The notes: a model not told the origin generated them from the letters alone. Shown: positions 18,230 through 27,553, counted from the stretch's first letter. The stretch is DNA of 64,000 bases from Lachnospiraceae bacterium GAM79 (GCA_003584705.1 AP018536.1:1054001-1118000), one strand, 5' to 3'. Numbers and translations: made by a program.

Positions 18230-18560
18230 AGCGGAACTAATCAGGTGATAGGTAACATTTACTTCAGGATCAGTTAAGGGAATCCGTTTCCGTCCTTTCA
18301 GAGTCTGCTCTGAGCCGGGTGTTTTACTGCTGGAAAAACATAATAATGTGGAAGTCCTGACCAATTCTTCAAACTCAAATTCATCTGTCTGTATCAGAAA
18401 GCGGGATGCTGGCATTTTGCTCTTTACCAGATTTGTCCAGAAACCGATTTCATCACGAAGAAGGCAGTTAAAACCGTTAAGCTGTGAAAGACTCAGCTGA
18501 GAATATTCTGCCAATTTGTGTTCTTTCGGGATACAGACATAGAGCTGCTCCTTAAGATAA
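18230..18560 (-). pseudogene. LysR-type regulator, C-terminal fragment
   Basis: On the minus strand the frame upstream of the LysR N-terminal fragment reads YVCIPKEHKLAEYSQLSLS, NGFNCLLRDEIGFW and FEFEELVRTSTLL, a pattern of LysR effector-binding domains. It runs without a stop into the start of the second LysR fragment, so C-terminal and N-terminal pieces lie in the wrong order. This indicates a recombination or deletion between two lysR genes. Confidence 0.55.
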
Positions 18561-18584
18561 GTAGTAATTTTAAGTGGTATTATG

Positions 18585-18618
18585 ATACAGTCCTGTTTAT
18601 GGCAGGGCTGTATTTTTT
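18585..18618 (+). terminator. Terminator-like hairpin
   Basis: ATACAGTCCTG (18585-18595) pairs with CAGGGCTGTAT (18603-18613) with one wobble, and is followed by five further T. It lies in decayed DNA with no intact plus-strand gene before it. Confidence 0.6.
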
Positions 18619-18768
18619 ATGGAAAGATGGAATGCGGATTTTGTCATCATATATTGCCTGAATTTGCGTTTTTCCCAATCAAAAACAAAGGAAACCCTCG
18701 TTCAATCAGAAAGCAATATCGGCAGGCGAGCCATTAACAATGAATAAAGCTACAGAATAAGGGAAGGA

Positions 18769-18819
18769 CTGCCGGATGTGGTATTTCACGGTCTTCGTCA
18801 TACGAGTATACTTGTCTGA
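18769..18819 (+). pseudogene. Tyrosine integrase remnant
   Basis: One frame reads LPDVVFHGLRHTSILV then TGA. The HxLRHT segment is the conserved box of phage/transposon tyrosine recombinases that carries the catalytic HxxR residues. Only this patch is recognisable. The rest of 18620-19030 holds no gene that I can support. Confidence 0.5.
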
Positions 18820-19039
18820 GGAGTTTCATCAGCTGGCAGTCCAGAAGAAAGACTCATAATCTTCTTCATAAAATGTGCCCCCTTTCATTCATACAACGTA
18901 AAAGACTAACGAACATATTTAATGAAACATCGAAACCATCTTCTTTTTGTTGTTTACCTATAATAACGATTGGAGTAGCCGATTATAGACACTGCAATCA
19001 AAAAAATCTGAAAATATATTTATCAATATTACATAAAAG

Positions 19040-19127
19040 TGTGTAGACGCACATAAAATGGGAATACATATTGAAATTCACGTCATTCTGTGATAGAATC
19101 TCATTACTAAAAAATGTGCAGATGCAC
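19040..19127 (+). promoter_or_regulatory. Promoter flanked by two related dyads
   Basis: TTGAAA (19071-19076) and TAGAAT (19094-19099) are spaced by 17 bp and preceded by TG, a good sigma-A promoter with an extended -10 region. TGTGTAGACGCACA (19040-19053) lies upstream and GTGCAGATGCAC (19116-19127) lies in the presumed leader. They share GTG-N-AGA-N-GCAC and the A-rich flank before GGG. This arrangement suggests operator pairs for a repressor of the ATPase gene. Confidence 0.5.
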
Positions 19128-19146
19128 GGAAATGGGGAGCGTGACG

Positions 19147-20400
19147 ATGGAGATTAAAAGAGACGCTTACCTACAGCAGCTGACCCTGCGAAAAGATAAT
19201 GGAATGATAAAGGTGATTACCGGCATTCGTAGATGTGGCAAATCCTTTTTGCTGTTTACCATCTTTAAGAGATACTTACTGGAGAACGGCGTTGATGTTG
19301 ATCATATTATTGAGATTGCATTGGACGGTATTGAAAATGAGGAACTAAGAGATCCTAAGGTGTGTTTCAAGTACATCAAAGATGCCATGAAAGACGATGG
19401 CAAATACTATCTGCTTCTTGATGAAGTGCAGTTTATGTCACAATTTGAGGAAGTGCTGAACAGCCTGCTCCGCATGAGCAATATTGATGTGTATGTCACC
19501 GGAAGTAATTCCAAGTTCCTGTCCAGCGACATTGTGACCGAATTCCGTGGCAGAGGTGATGAGATTAGAATCTACCCTCTCTCCTTTGCAGAGTTTTATT
19601 CTGTCTATGACGGCGATTATGATGATGCATGGGATGACTACATGATCTACGGAGGATTGCCGCAGATCGTAAGTTTCCAGAGCGAACGACAGAAAGCGGA
19701 CTATCTGAAGAACATCTTTGCAAATGTCTATCTGAAGGATGTTATTGAAAGAAATAAGATTCAGAACGTGGATGAGATTGGGATTCTGGTTGATGTGCTT
19801 GCATCTGCAATCGGCGCACCGACCAACCCTTCAAAGATTGCCAATACCTTTGCCAGTGAGCGCCAGATGACTTATGCTAATAAAACCATCTCCAAGCATA
19901 TCGACTATTTGACAGATGCCTTTTTGATTTCCAAGGCAAGCCGATACGATATTAAGGGCAGAAAGTATATCGGTGCAAATCTGAAATACTACTTTACGGA
20001 TCTGGGACTGAGAAATGCACGTCTGAATTTCAGACAGCAGGAGCCTACTCATATCATGGAGAACATTGTTTATAACGAGCTGTTGATCCGTGGCTACAAT
20101 GTTGATGTGGGTGTCGTGGATATCTTCGATAAGGATAAAGAGGGCAAACGTGTTCGCAAGCAGTTGGAGGTTGACTTTGTGGTGAATCAAGGAAACCAGA
20201 GATACTATATCCAGGTTGCATATGACATGACTTCGGAAGAAAAACAGACGCAGGAGTTCAATTCTCTGCGTAATATCCCGGACTCTTTCAAGAAGATCGT
20301 CATTGTAAATGGCAGCAAAAAGCCTTGGAGAAATGATGAAGGTTTTGTCATCATGGGAATGAAGTATTTCTTGCTGAATGCGAATAGTCTGGAATTTTAA
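19147..20400 (+). CDS. AAA-type ATPase with DUF4143 C-terminal domain
   Basis: The 417-residue protein has a Walker A GIRRCGKS (residues 26-33), Walker B YYLLLDEVQ (about 90-100), a sensor-like VTGSNSKFL, and YGGLPQ at the end of the ATPase domain. A DUF4143 domain follows (about 225-380), with a predicted PD-(D/E)xK-like core, here including LEVDFVV and YIQVAYD. The family is widespread in anaerobes, often near toxin-antitoxin or mobile DNA, and has no proven role. ATG at 19147 is chosen for its GGGGAG site 7 nt upstream, not the ATG 33 nt earlier, which falls inside the dyad. Confidence 0.85.
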   Translation: MEIKRDAYLQQLTLRKDNGMIKVITGIRRCGKSFLLFTIFKRYLLENGVDVDHIIEIALDGIENEELRDPKVCFKYIKDAMKDDGKYYLLLDEVQFMSQFEEVLNSLLRMSNIDVYVTGSNSKFLSSDIVTEFRGRGDEIRIYPLSFAEFYSVYDGDYDDAWDDYMIYGGLPQIVSFQSERQKADYLKNIFANVYLKDVIERNKIQNVDEIGILVDVLASAIGAPTNPSKIANTFASERQMTYANKTISKHIDYLTDAFLISKASRYDIKGRKYIGANLKYYFTDLGLRNARLNFRQQEPTHIMENIVYNELLIRGYNVDVGVVDIFDKDKEGKRVRKQLEVDFVVNQGNQRYYIQVAYDMTSEEKQTQEFNSLRNIPDSFKKIVIVNGSKKPWRNDEGFVIMGMKYFLLNANSLEF

Positions 20401-20527
20401 GTCGATTTGAGTTGTTGCTGTGGTGTTGTTCTATTTCAAAAAAGAGTGAAAATAAAAGAATTGTGCTCTACTATTGTTCAAGAAAAAAACTCATTGACAT
20501 ATTTCAATCTATTTGGGAGGATAACAG

Positions 20528-20752
20528 GATGATATTAAAGTTATTGAAATAAAAGATTATATAAAAAATCCAAAATCGAATGGTTATCGAAGCTATCATA
20601 TGATTGTTGAAATACCAGTATTTTTTGCTAAGGGTAAAACACCTATGCGTGTATAATTACAGATTCGAACCAATGGTATGGATTTCTGGGCAACATTGGA
20701 ACATCAACTTTGGTATGTTCCACGAAATTTAGGGAGAAAACTGAGCAAGTAG
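20528..20752 (+). pseudogene. Remnant of a RelA/SpoT-type small alarmone synthetase
   Basis: A 74-codon frame reads DDIKVIEIKDYIKNPKSNGY, RSYHMIVEIPVFF, then QIRTNGMDFWATLEHQLWY. These match the central part of RelQ/RelP-type (p)ppGpp synthetases (KDYIxxPKxNGYRSLH, EVQIRT, MDFWASLEH). TAA at 20654-20656 interrupts it where the conserved glutamate before QIRT is expected, consistent with a single GAA-to-TAA change. The N-terminal half is missing. It is therefore broken at both levels. Confidence 0.75.
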
Positions 20753-20767
20753 GAAGGTGGAATATAT

Positions 20768-22327
20768 ATGAAACAAGATACTTTAGAGGGCAAAGCAAAA
20801 ACAAAAAATGGGGTAAAACGGCTGTGTTTTTCCATAATCTGCATTCTTCTGGAAGTGATTTTTATTATTACTATCGTAACACGCTTGAATGAATATGCAG
20901 AAATCATAAATTTATTTACAAGGATTTTGAGTGGGATCTTGGTTTTGGGATTGTACGCATCAAATAAGACATCCTCTATGAAAATGCCCTGGGTCATTTT
21001 AATTCTAATTTTCCCAATTATGGGTGTAGGCCTGTATTTGTTGATTGGTTTGAATGGTGGCACACATAAAATGCGTGAGCGATATGCAGAAATTGATAGC
21101 AAATTGTTACCAATGCTTCCGGACAGTCAGGAGTGTTTGAGCAGAATAAAAGAAACAATTCCGAAAGCAGGAAATATAGCAAGTTACATACAAAGAAATT
21201 CGCAGTATCCAATCTATCAGAATACGGATATTGTGTATTTTGATGAAGCAGTGAAAGGATTAGAGGCACAGCTTAAGGATTTGGAGAAAGCACAGAAGTT
21301 TATCTTTATGGAATATCATGCGATAGAAGACGCTGAAGCATGGCATAAGATTCAAGATGTTCTGGAAGAGCGAGTAAAAGCAGGTGTGGAAGTTAGAGTA
21401 TTCTACGATGATATGGGTTCTATAGGCTTTATTAACACAGATTTTGTGAAAAAAATGGAGGCAATAGGAATTCATTGCCGTGTATTCAATCCGTTTATGC
21501 CAGGTTTAAATCTGTTTTTGAACAATCGTGATCATAGAAAAATAACAGTTATTGATGGAAAAGTCGGATTTACAGGTGGATATAATCTAGCAAACGAATA
21601 TTTTAATTACACACACCCGTATGGACAGTGGAAAGATACAGGTATTCGTTTAGAAGGAGATGCTGTTCAGTCGCTTACGGTGACATTTTTGGAAATGTGG
21701 AATGCAGTAAGTGATAAGGATGCTAATGATTCTGATTTTAGTAAATACCTTTTCCACTATGATTATGCGGCACAGCAAACTGGGTTTGTTCAACCTTATG
21801 CAGACAGCCCTATGGATAATGAGCAAGTAGGAGAAGAAGTTTATATCAGTATGATAAATAAAGCTGAAAAATATTGTTGGTTTATGACTCCATATCTAAT
21901 CATAACAGATGAAATGACGCATGCGTTATGTCTGGCTGCTAAGCGAGGGGTAGACGTAAGAATTATCACACCTGGTATCCCTGATAAAAAATTCATTTAT
22001 AATATAACTCGTTCTTTTTATCATGGATTAGTTAAACATGGTGTTCGTGTTTATGAGTGGACTCCTGGTTTCTGTCATGCAAAAATGAGTGTGGCAGATG
22101 ACTGTATGGCAACTTGTGGAACAATTAATCTGGATTATAGAAGTTTATATCACCATTTTGAAAACGGCTGTTTTATGGCAGATTGTCAGGCAGTTGTGGA
22201 AATAAAAAATGATCTGATAAGAACGATGGGAGAATGTCGTGATGTGACAGACCAATATCAAACCGGACGAAGTGCATATTTGCGACTGGGACAATTATTT
22301 ATGAGATTATTTGCTGGATTGCTATAA
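20768..22327 (+). CDS. cls: Cardiolipin synthase
   Basis: The 519-residue protein has two N-terminal membrane helices (about 18-40 and 48-90) and two phospholipase-D HKD motifs: NRDHRKITVIDGKVGFTGGYN in the middle and FCHAKMSVADDCMATCGTIN near the C-terminus. Cardiolipin synthases of this type condense two phosphatidylglycerols at the inner face of the membrane. GGAAGGTGG precedes ATG. An efficient hairpin terminator follows the gene. A second PLD-family gene lies 200 bp downstream, followed by a two-component system. Confidence 0.92.
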   Translation: MKQDTLEGKAKTKNGVKRLCFSIICILLEVIFIITIVTRLNEYAEIINLFTRILSGILVLGLYASNKTSSMKMPWVILILIFPIMGVGLYLLIGLNGGTHKMRERYAEIDSKLLPMLPDSQECLSRIKETIPKAGNIASYIQRNSQYPIYQNTDIVYFDEAVKGLEAQLKDLEKAQKFIFMEYHAIEDAEAWHKIQDVLEERVKAGVEVRVFYDDMGSIGFINTDFVKKMEAIGIHCRVFNPFMPGLNLFLNNRDHRKITVIDGKVGFTGGYNLANEYFNYTHPYGQWKDTGIRLEGDAVQSLTVTFLEMWNAVSDKDANDSDFSKYLFHYDYAAQQTGFVQPYADSPMDNEQVGEEVYISMINKAEKYCWFMTPYLIITDEMTHALCLAAKRGVDVRIITPGIPDKKFIYNITRSFYHGLVKHGVRVYEWTPGFCHAKMSVADDCMATCGTINLDYRSLYHHFENGCFMADCQAVVEIKNDLIRTMGECRDVTDQYQTGRSAYLRLGQLFMRLFAGLL

Positions 22328-22343
22328 GAATCTGATGAAACGA

Positions 22344-22397
22344 CCTTTCAAAAAACAGTTGATTTAGAAGTTAACTGTTTTTGAAAGGCCGTTTTTG
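22344..22397 (+). terminator. Terminator of the cls gene
   Basis: CCTTTCAAAAAACAGTT (22344-22360) pairs with AACTGTTTTTGAAAGG (22373-22388) except for one bulged base, and CCGTTTTTG follows. It is a long A/T-rich stem that could also act in the other direction. Confidence 0.8.
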
Positions 22398-22524
22398 CTA
22401 TATCTAACAGTCTGTTGTACAAAGAAGATTTTGCATGGATGAAAAAACAAACCTTGTTGAGGTTAAATTGAGATTGACTTTGTATTGTATAAGTATGAAA
22501 TAAAAAGGAATCAGGTGATGTACA

Positions 22525-23958
22525 ATGAAAAAGTATAAAATATGTAAAATCCTTCTTGTTATACTGGCAATTTTTTTATGTGTGGCTTTTTATGAATTGC
22601 TCGGAATCTGCGTTGCATATAAAAAGCAGCCGGAAGTGTCCAATACAACCAAAAAAGAAACAAAAAATGGGTCATGGAACGAATGCAGTGAAAATACAGA
22701 ACGGGCAGTAATCATAGAAAAGAATCCAGAAGCGCTTTTACAAAGAGTGCGTTTGATCAAGAATGCAAAAAAGGAAATTATTCTTTCTACTTTTGCATTT
22801 CAATCCGATGAAAGTGGAAAATTGATCTTAGGAGCACTGCATGATGCGGCAGACAGGGGTGTACATATTCGTCTGTTAGTAGATGGAATGGAGAGCTGGA
22901 TTGATATGGAAGGAAATCCGTATTTCTATGGATTATCTTCCCATGAGAATGTTGAAATTAAACTATATAATAAGGCCAATCCGTTGAAACCATGGAAGAT
23001 GATGGGTAGAATGCATGATAAATATTTGATTGCAGATGGAAAGAGATATATTCTTGGGGGAAGAAATACATACAATTATTTTCTGGGTGATTTTCCGGGA
23101 CATAAGAACTATGACAGAGACGTGTTAGTGGTTTGCGATGAACCTGAGAAAGAAAATTCAGTTAACCAGTTGTTAGAGTATTTTGAAACGATATGGGAAC
23201 AAGAAGACAGTGGTTATTTTCATGACAATAAAAAACTGGCAAATAGAAAATCTGTAAAGAACGCAGTTTTAGAGCTGCAGAACGGCTATCAGAAATATTT
23301 TGAAGAGAATAAGGAAAGAATCTGCGATACCGATTACACGGACGAAACTTTTGAGACAGAAAAGATTGCATTAGTGTCAAATCCTATCCACACAGGTCCC
23401 AAGGAACCAGTAGTCTGGTATCAACTGGGAGAACTAATGAAAAATGCAAAAGAGCGCGTGAAAATTCATACACCATATATTATCTGTAATGATATGATGT
23501 ATAATACATGGAAAGAGATTGCGGAGAGAGTTCCGGATTTTTCTATCATGACCAATTCGGTTGCCAACAATGGAAATCCGTTTGGTTCTGCTGATTATGC
23601 GAGAAACAGAAACAGAATTTTAAATACAGGAATTGATATCTGGGAGTATGAAGGCGGCTATTCTTACCACGGAAAAAGCATCCTGATTGATGATGACCTA
23701 TCCGTAATCGGTTCCTTTAACATGGATATGAGAAGCACGTATCTGGATACGGAACTGATGCTTGTAATACGTAGCAAAGAGATTAATAAACAGTTGGAAG
23801 AAGGCATGATGGAATATGAAAGAGTGTCCCGACAGGTATTGGAAGATGGAACCTATCGTGATCCGTATCATGTAGAGCCAATTGAATTGACAAAGAAGCG
23901 TCAGAGAAACATACTTTTGGTACAGCATCTGCTTGGATGGGCAAGATATCTGTTCTGA
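22525..23958 (+). CDS. Phospholipase D-like protein with N-terminal membrane anchor
   Basis: The 477-residue product has one N-terminal hydrophobic helix (about residues 9-32) and two HKD motifs: RMHDKYLIADGKRYILGGRN and YHGKSILIDDDLSVIGSFNMD. It differs from cls in having a single anchor and a long central segment, so it may act on phospholipids at the outer face. It ends 18 bp before the response regulator and is probably co-transcribed with the two-component genes. The exact substrate is not deducible. Confidence 0.82.
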   Translation: MKKYKICKILLVILAIFLCVAFYELLGICVAYKKQPEVSNTTKKETKNGSWNECSENTERAVIIEKNPEALLQRVRLIKNAKKEIILSTFAFQSDESGKLILGALHDAADRGVHIRLLVDGMESWIDMEGNPYFYGLSSHENVEIKLYNKANPLKPWKMMGRMHDKYLIADGKRYILGGRNTYNYFLGDFPGHKNYDRDVLVVCDEPEKENSVNQLLEYFETIWEQEDSGYFHDNKKLANRKSVKNAVLELQNGYQKYFEENKERICDTDYTDETFETEKIALVSNPIHTGPKEPVVWYQLGELMKNAKERVKIHTPYIICNDMMYNTWKEIAERVPDFSIMTNSVANNGNPFGSADYARNRNRILNTGIDIWEYEGGYSYHGKSILIDDDLSVIGSFNMDMRSTYLDTELMLVIRSKEINKQLEEGMMEYERVSRQVLEDGTYRDPYHVEPIELTKKRQRNILLVQHLLGWARYLF

Positions 23959-23976
23959 TAAAGGAGGAAGAAGATC

Positions 23977-24648
23977 GTGTTTCAAATATTAATTGTAGAA
24001 GATGATAAAGAATTAAGCCAGCTATTCCAAAAAGTGCTTGAGAAGAATGGATATCAGGTCAAAAGTGCATCGGATGGAGCACTGGCATTAGAAATATTGG
24101 ATAAAGAGTATATTGATCTGATCATTTCCGATATTATGATGCCGGTTATGGATGGTTATGAACTGGTGTCGGAACTCCGTTCAGCAGGATATCAGATACC
24201 GGTACTTATGATCACTGCGAAAGGTTCCTTTGATGATATGCGCCAGGGATTTCTTTCGGGAAGTGACGATTATATGGTAAAACCGGTAAATGTGAATGAA
24301 ATGGTTTTAAGAGTCGGAGCACTGCTTCGCCGTGCACAGATACTGAATGAACACAAAATTGTGATCGGTTCAACAGAGTTTGATTATGATGCAATGACGG
24401 TTATAACTGATAAGGAAAGTCTTGTTTTGCCTAAAAAAGAATTCCTGCTTTTATATAAGCTTACAGCTTCGCCAGGCAGAACATTTACAAAACAACAGTT
24501 GATGGATGAAGTATGGGGATACGAGACGGAGGCAGACCCACATACGATAGAGGTACATATAGGAAGAATCAGAGAGCGTTTTAAAGATAACCCTGATTTT
24601 GAAATCGTAACAATGCGTGGAATTGGATACAAGGTGGTGAAAAAATAA
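23977..24648 (+). CDS. OmpR-family response regulator
   Basis: The 223-residue protein has a receiver domain with acidic pocket (E8-D9-D10), phosphoacceptor D52 in IISDIMMPVMDGYE, T80, and K102 in DDYMVKP. A C-terminal winged helix follows (about 125-222), with LLYKLTASPGRTFTKQQL and EVHIGRIRERF. The start is GTG at 23977 behind AAAGGAGGAAG. It overlaps the histidine kinase start by one base, so the pair is translationally coupled. It lies directly after a PLD-family gene, suggesting control of envelope lipid functions. Confidence 0.92.
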   Translation: MFQILIVEDDKELSQLFQKVLEKNGYQVKSASDGALALEILDKEYIDLIISDIMMPVMDGYELVSELRSAGYQIPVLMITAKGSFDDMRQGFLSGSDDYMVKPVNVNEMVLRVGALLRRAQILNEHKIVIGSTEFDYDAMTVITDKESLVLPKKEFLLLYKLTASPGRTFTKQQLMDEVWGYETEADPHTIEVHIGRIRERFKDNPDFEIVTMRGIGYKVVKK

Positions 24649-25691
24649 TGGAACAAAAGAAAGAAAAAGGATTGCGGATCCGATCCTGTCTGACTGGTGC
24701 AATCTGGCTGGCACTTGTATTTTCAACAGTCATATCTGCTTTATTATTTGCTTTTTTGAATCATTTTTTTCATCTGCCTGGTAGCATACCTGTGCTTGGC
24801 TGGCTTTTGATTTTTAATACATTGATTGCAGGGCTGATCACTTCCTTTATCAATGCAAGGTTGCTGAAACCAATTACCAGACTCAGTAAAGCAATGAAGG
24901 AAGTTTCGCAGGGAGATTTTGAACAGCACTTGGAAACGAACAGCCGTATCGCAGAAGTTGGAGAATCTTACCAGAGTTTTAATGTGATGACAAAAGAGCT
25001 TCGTGCAACAGAAGTACTGCAGATGGATTTTGTCTCCAATGTTTCTCATGAGTTTAAGACCCCGATCAATGCCATTGAAGGGTATACAATGCTTCTTCAG
25101 GGAGAAGAACTGTCTCAGGAGCAAGAGGAATATGTAGAAAAAATCCTGTTTAATACCCAAAGGCTTTCCGGATTGGTTGGAAATATTTTGCTGTTATCCA
25201 AGTTAGAGAATCAGAACATACCAATGAAAAAAACAGAATATCGTTTGGATGAACAGATCCGTCAGGCATTTCTTTCCCTGGAGACAAAATGGACAGAAAA
25301 AGAAATTGGTTTCCAGGTAGAGCTGGAGGAAGTTAAATATACTGGGAATGAGGGACTTTTTATGCATATATGGATGAATCTTTTAGATAATGCGATTAAG
25401 TTCAGTCCTGCAAAGGGGACAATTATGATGTTTTTGAAGCAGGAAAAGGATTCTGTAATGTTTATTCTGGAAGATGAAGGACCGGGAATAGAGGATGATG
25501 TGAAAACCAGAATATTTGATAAATTTTATCAGGCAGACGGTTCTCACAAAGCAGAAGGAAATGGTCTCGGCCTTGCACTTGCGAAACGGATCGTAGATAG
25601 TGCCGGAGGAACAATCAAGGCAGAAAACCGGGAATATGGTGGATGCAGATTTGTTGTAGAGCTTCCAATACAGAAAGATGAGGCCATATAA
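24648..25691 (+). CDS. HAMP-domain sensor histidine kinase
   Basis: The 347-residue kinase has two N-terminal membrane helices (about 17-40 and 50-70) with almost no external loop, a HAMP linker (about 71-122), H134 in the SHEFKTPINAIEGY H-box, the N-box WMNLLDNAIKFS, and G-boxes EDEGPGIED and GNGLGLALAKR. The small periplasm-equivalent loop means it probably senses membrane state or an intramembrane signal. ATG overlaps the stop of the response regulator gene. Confidence 0.92.
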   Translation: MEQKKEKGLRIRSCLTGAIWLALVFSTVISALLFAFLNHFFHLPGSIPVLGWLLIFNTLIAGLITSFINARLLKPITRLSKAMKEVSQGDFEQHLETNSRIAEVGESYQSFNVMTKELRATEVLQMDFVSNVSHEFKTPINAIEGYTMLLQGEELSQEQEEYVEKILFNTQRLSGLVGNILLLSKLENQNIPMKKTEYRLDEQIRQAFLSLETKWTEKEIGFQVELEEVKYTGNEGLFMHIWMNLLDNAIKFSPAKGTIMMFLKQEKDSVMFILEDEGPGIEDDVKTRIFDKFYQADGSHKAEGNGLGLALAKRIVDSAGGTIKAENREYGGCRFVVELPIQKDEAI

Positions 25692-25722
25692 GTTTAAGAA
25701 AAACAGATGGAGGAGGAATTAC

Positions 25723-26799
25723 ATGACATTTTATCAGGAATTGCAGTTAAATCAGGCAGGTTCTAAAAATCTGTTGAAAAAGAGTGAAACAGTGAAAGAA
25801 AAATCATATCATATACTGGTATATTTGGTAAAGATAGCTGTTACAATGGCATTTTGTTTTTTATTTGTTACTATTTTCAGTATCTTATTTGGAAATGAGA
25901 ATAGTATTGTGGGTGTAGTAGTTTTATTATGCCTTATGGTATTTCGGAATGCGGATCTGGGGATCCACACCGGACAATCTACGATGCTTTTGGCTTTGTT
26001 CTTTGTAATTATGACTGTATGTCCGCATTTAGCAAATCAGTTTTCACCGGTATTGGGAATGCTGTTAAATATTGCGGCACTGGCTGTGTTGATTCTGTTC
26101 GGATGCCATAATCCATTCATGTTTAATCAATCTACATTGGTTCTTGGGTATCTGCTGCTATATGGTTATGATGTTACGGGAAAAAGCTATCAGATGCGAT
26201 TAGTCGGAATGGCTTTAGGTGCAGCACTTACCTGCTTTGTATTTTATCGAAATCATAAAAACAGAACCTATAAAAGAAATCTGAAAGATCTGATACAAGA
26301 ATTTGATATCACTTCTTCCAGAACAAAATGGCAGATATGTCAGATTTTATGCGTACCGATTGTCCTTTGCATTGCAGAACTTTGTAATATGCCACGTGCA
26401 ATGTGGGCTGGTATTGCGGCCATGTCCACGATTTTGCCGTTTATGGAAGATATGCACTACAGAGTCCGTAAAAGGATTGTCGGAAATATTGCAGGTGTTA
26501 TATGTTTTACAGTATTATATTTTCTGCTTCCTTCGTCAATCTATGCATATATAGGAATTCTTGGTGGAATCGGTGTAGGATTTTCAGCACAATATGGCTG
26601 GCAGGCAGTATTTAACACATTTGGTGCTTTAGCCATTGCTGCAGAGACTTATGGACTACAAGGAGCGGTTAGTCTTAGAGTGATTCAAAATGTTTTTGGT
26701 GTTGTGTTTGCTTTAGCATTTTGTGTTATATTTTATTGGTTTATGTCTAAAAAAACGGTTCATGCGGGACTCAATGTACGCTTTAATGAAGAAAAATAG
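25723..26799 (+). CDS. FUSC-like (aromatic acid exporter type) membrane protein
   Basis: The 358-residue polytopic protein starts MTFYQELQLNQAGSKNLLKK, with GGAGGAGG 8 nt before ATG; the frame is open for 15 codons further upstream, overlapping the kinase gene. Two sets of membrane helices flank a charged cytoplasmic middle (YRNHKNRTYKRNLKDLIQEF). The second set holds MPRAMWAGIAAMS and RVRKRIVGNIAGV, the repeat pattern seen in FUSC/DUF2955-type transporters. It sits in the operon with the two-component system, so it is a likely target. The transported compound is unknown. Confidence 0.7.
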   Translation: MTFYQELQLNQAGSKNLLKKSETVKEKSYHILVYLVKIAVTMAFCFLFVTIFSILFGNENSIVGVVVLLCLMVFRNADLGIHTGQSTMLLALFFVIMTVCPHLANQFSPVLGMLLNIAALAVLILFGCHNPFMFNQSTLVLGYLLLYGYDVTGKSYQMRLVGMALGAALTCFVFYRNHKNRTYKRNLKDLIQEFDITSSRTKWQICQILCVPIVLCIAELCNMPRAMWAGIAAMSTILPFMEDMHYRVRKRIVGNIAGVICFTVLYFLLPSSIYAYIGILGGIGVGFSAQYGWQAVFNTFGALAIAAETYGLQGAVSLRVIQNVFGVVFALAFCVIFYWFMSKKTVHAGLNVRFNEEK

Positions 26800-26893
26800 A
26801 TTACTTCTGATAACGAAATTCAAAAGTGGGCGAAACAGATTGTAAAATAGTACTCTTACTAAGATTGAAGAATAAAAAGATAAGGTGATGGAA

Positions 26894-27424
26894 ATGAAGA
26901 TATTAGTATTAAATGGAAGTCCACATCCACAGGGAAGTACAAAAGATATGGTTAATGCATTTAAGAAAGGAGCTGAGAGTGCAGGACATATCGTTGATGT
27001 GGTGGATGTATGCAAAAAGAAGATAGGTGGGTGTTTGGCATGTGAATACTGTCATAGCAAAGGACACGGTGAGTGTATTCAGAAGGATGATATGCAGGAA
27101 GTATATAATCTTTTGAAAGAAGCAGAAATGCTTGTTATTGCATCGCCCATTTATTATCACGGCATATCCGGTCAGCTAAAATGTGTAATCGACAGATTTT
27201 ATTCTGCGGCATATCCGAGAGGACCGAAGAATTTGAAAAAAGTTGCCATGATACTTAGCTCCGGAGATGCTAATATGTATGAGGGTGCTCTTTTCTCGTT
27301 CAAAGGAGACTTTCTGGATTATCTTGGACTTGAAAACATGGGTGTGTTTACAGCACATGGGTCTGAAAACAAGAGCGAGAAAAAGAGAGAAGAACTAAGG
27401 GCGTTCGGGGCATCGCTGCGTTAG
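26894..27424 (+). CDS. Flavodoxin-fold NAD(P)H-dependent FMN oxidoreductase
   Basis: The product of about 177 residues begins MKILVLNGSPHPQGSTKDMV, the FMN phosphate-binding loop of the NADPH-dependent FMN reductase/flavodoxin family. It continues with CLACEYCHSKGHGECIQKDDM, a cysteine-bearing segment common in iron-sulfur-flavoprotein relatives, and ASPIYYHGISGQLKCVIDRF. It should bind FMN and transfer electrons; the partner is unknown. ATG at 26894 sits 7 nt after AAGG; the two in-frame starts upstream (26885, 26888) are also possible. Confidence 0.82.
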   Translation: MKILVLNGSPHPQGSTKDMVNAFKKGAESAGHIVDVVDVCKKKIGGCLACEYCHSKGHGECIQKDDMQEVYNLLKEAEMLVIASPIYYHGISGQLKCVIDRFYSAAYPRGPKNLKKVAMILSSGDANMYEGALFSFKGDFLDYLGLENMGVFTAHGSENKSEKKREELRAFGASLR

Positions 27425-27553
27425 GTAAATTCCATTTGGCGAGATGTCGATAGACCATAAAATTGTTTTTTTCTTTGTTGCTATTTGTAACGATGAGGAG
27501 GGGCGACTTATAGTCTGGATTGGTTATCAGGTGGGGAAAATCTACCGGAAATA

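Noticed and set aside
20655..20675. A GATTCGAACC string suggesting a tRNA T-arm
   Set aside because: No acceptor or anticodon stems surround it, and it lies within the alarmone synthetase remnant as part of QIRT.
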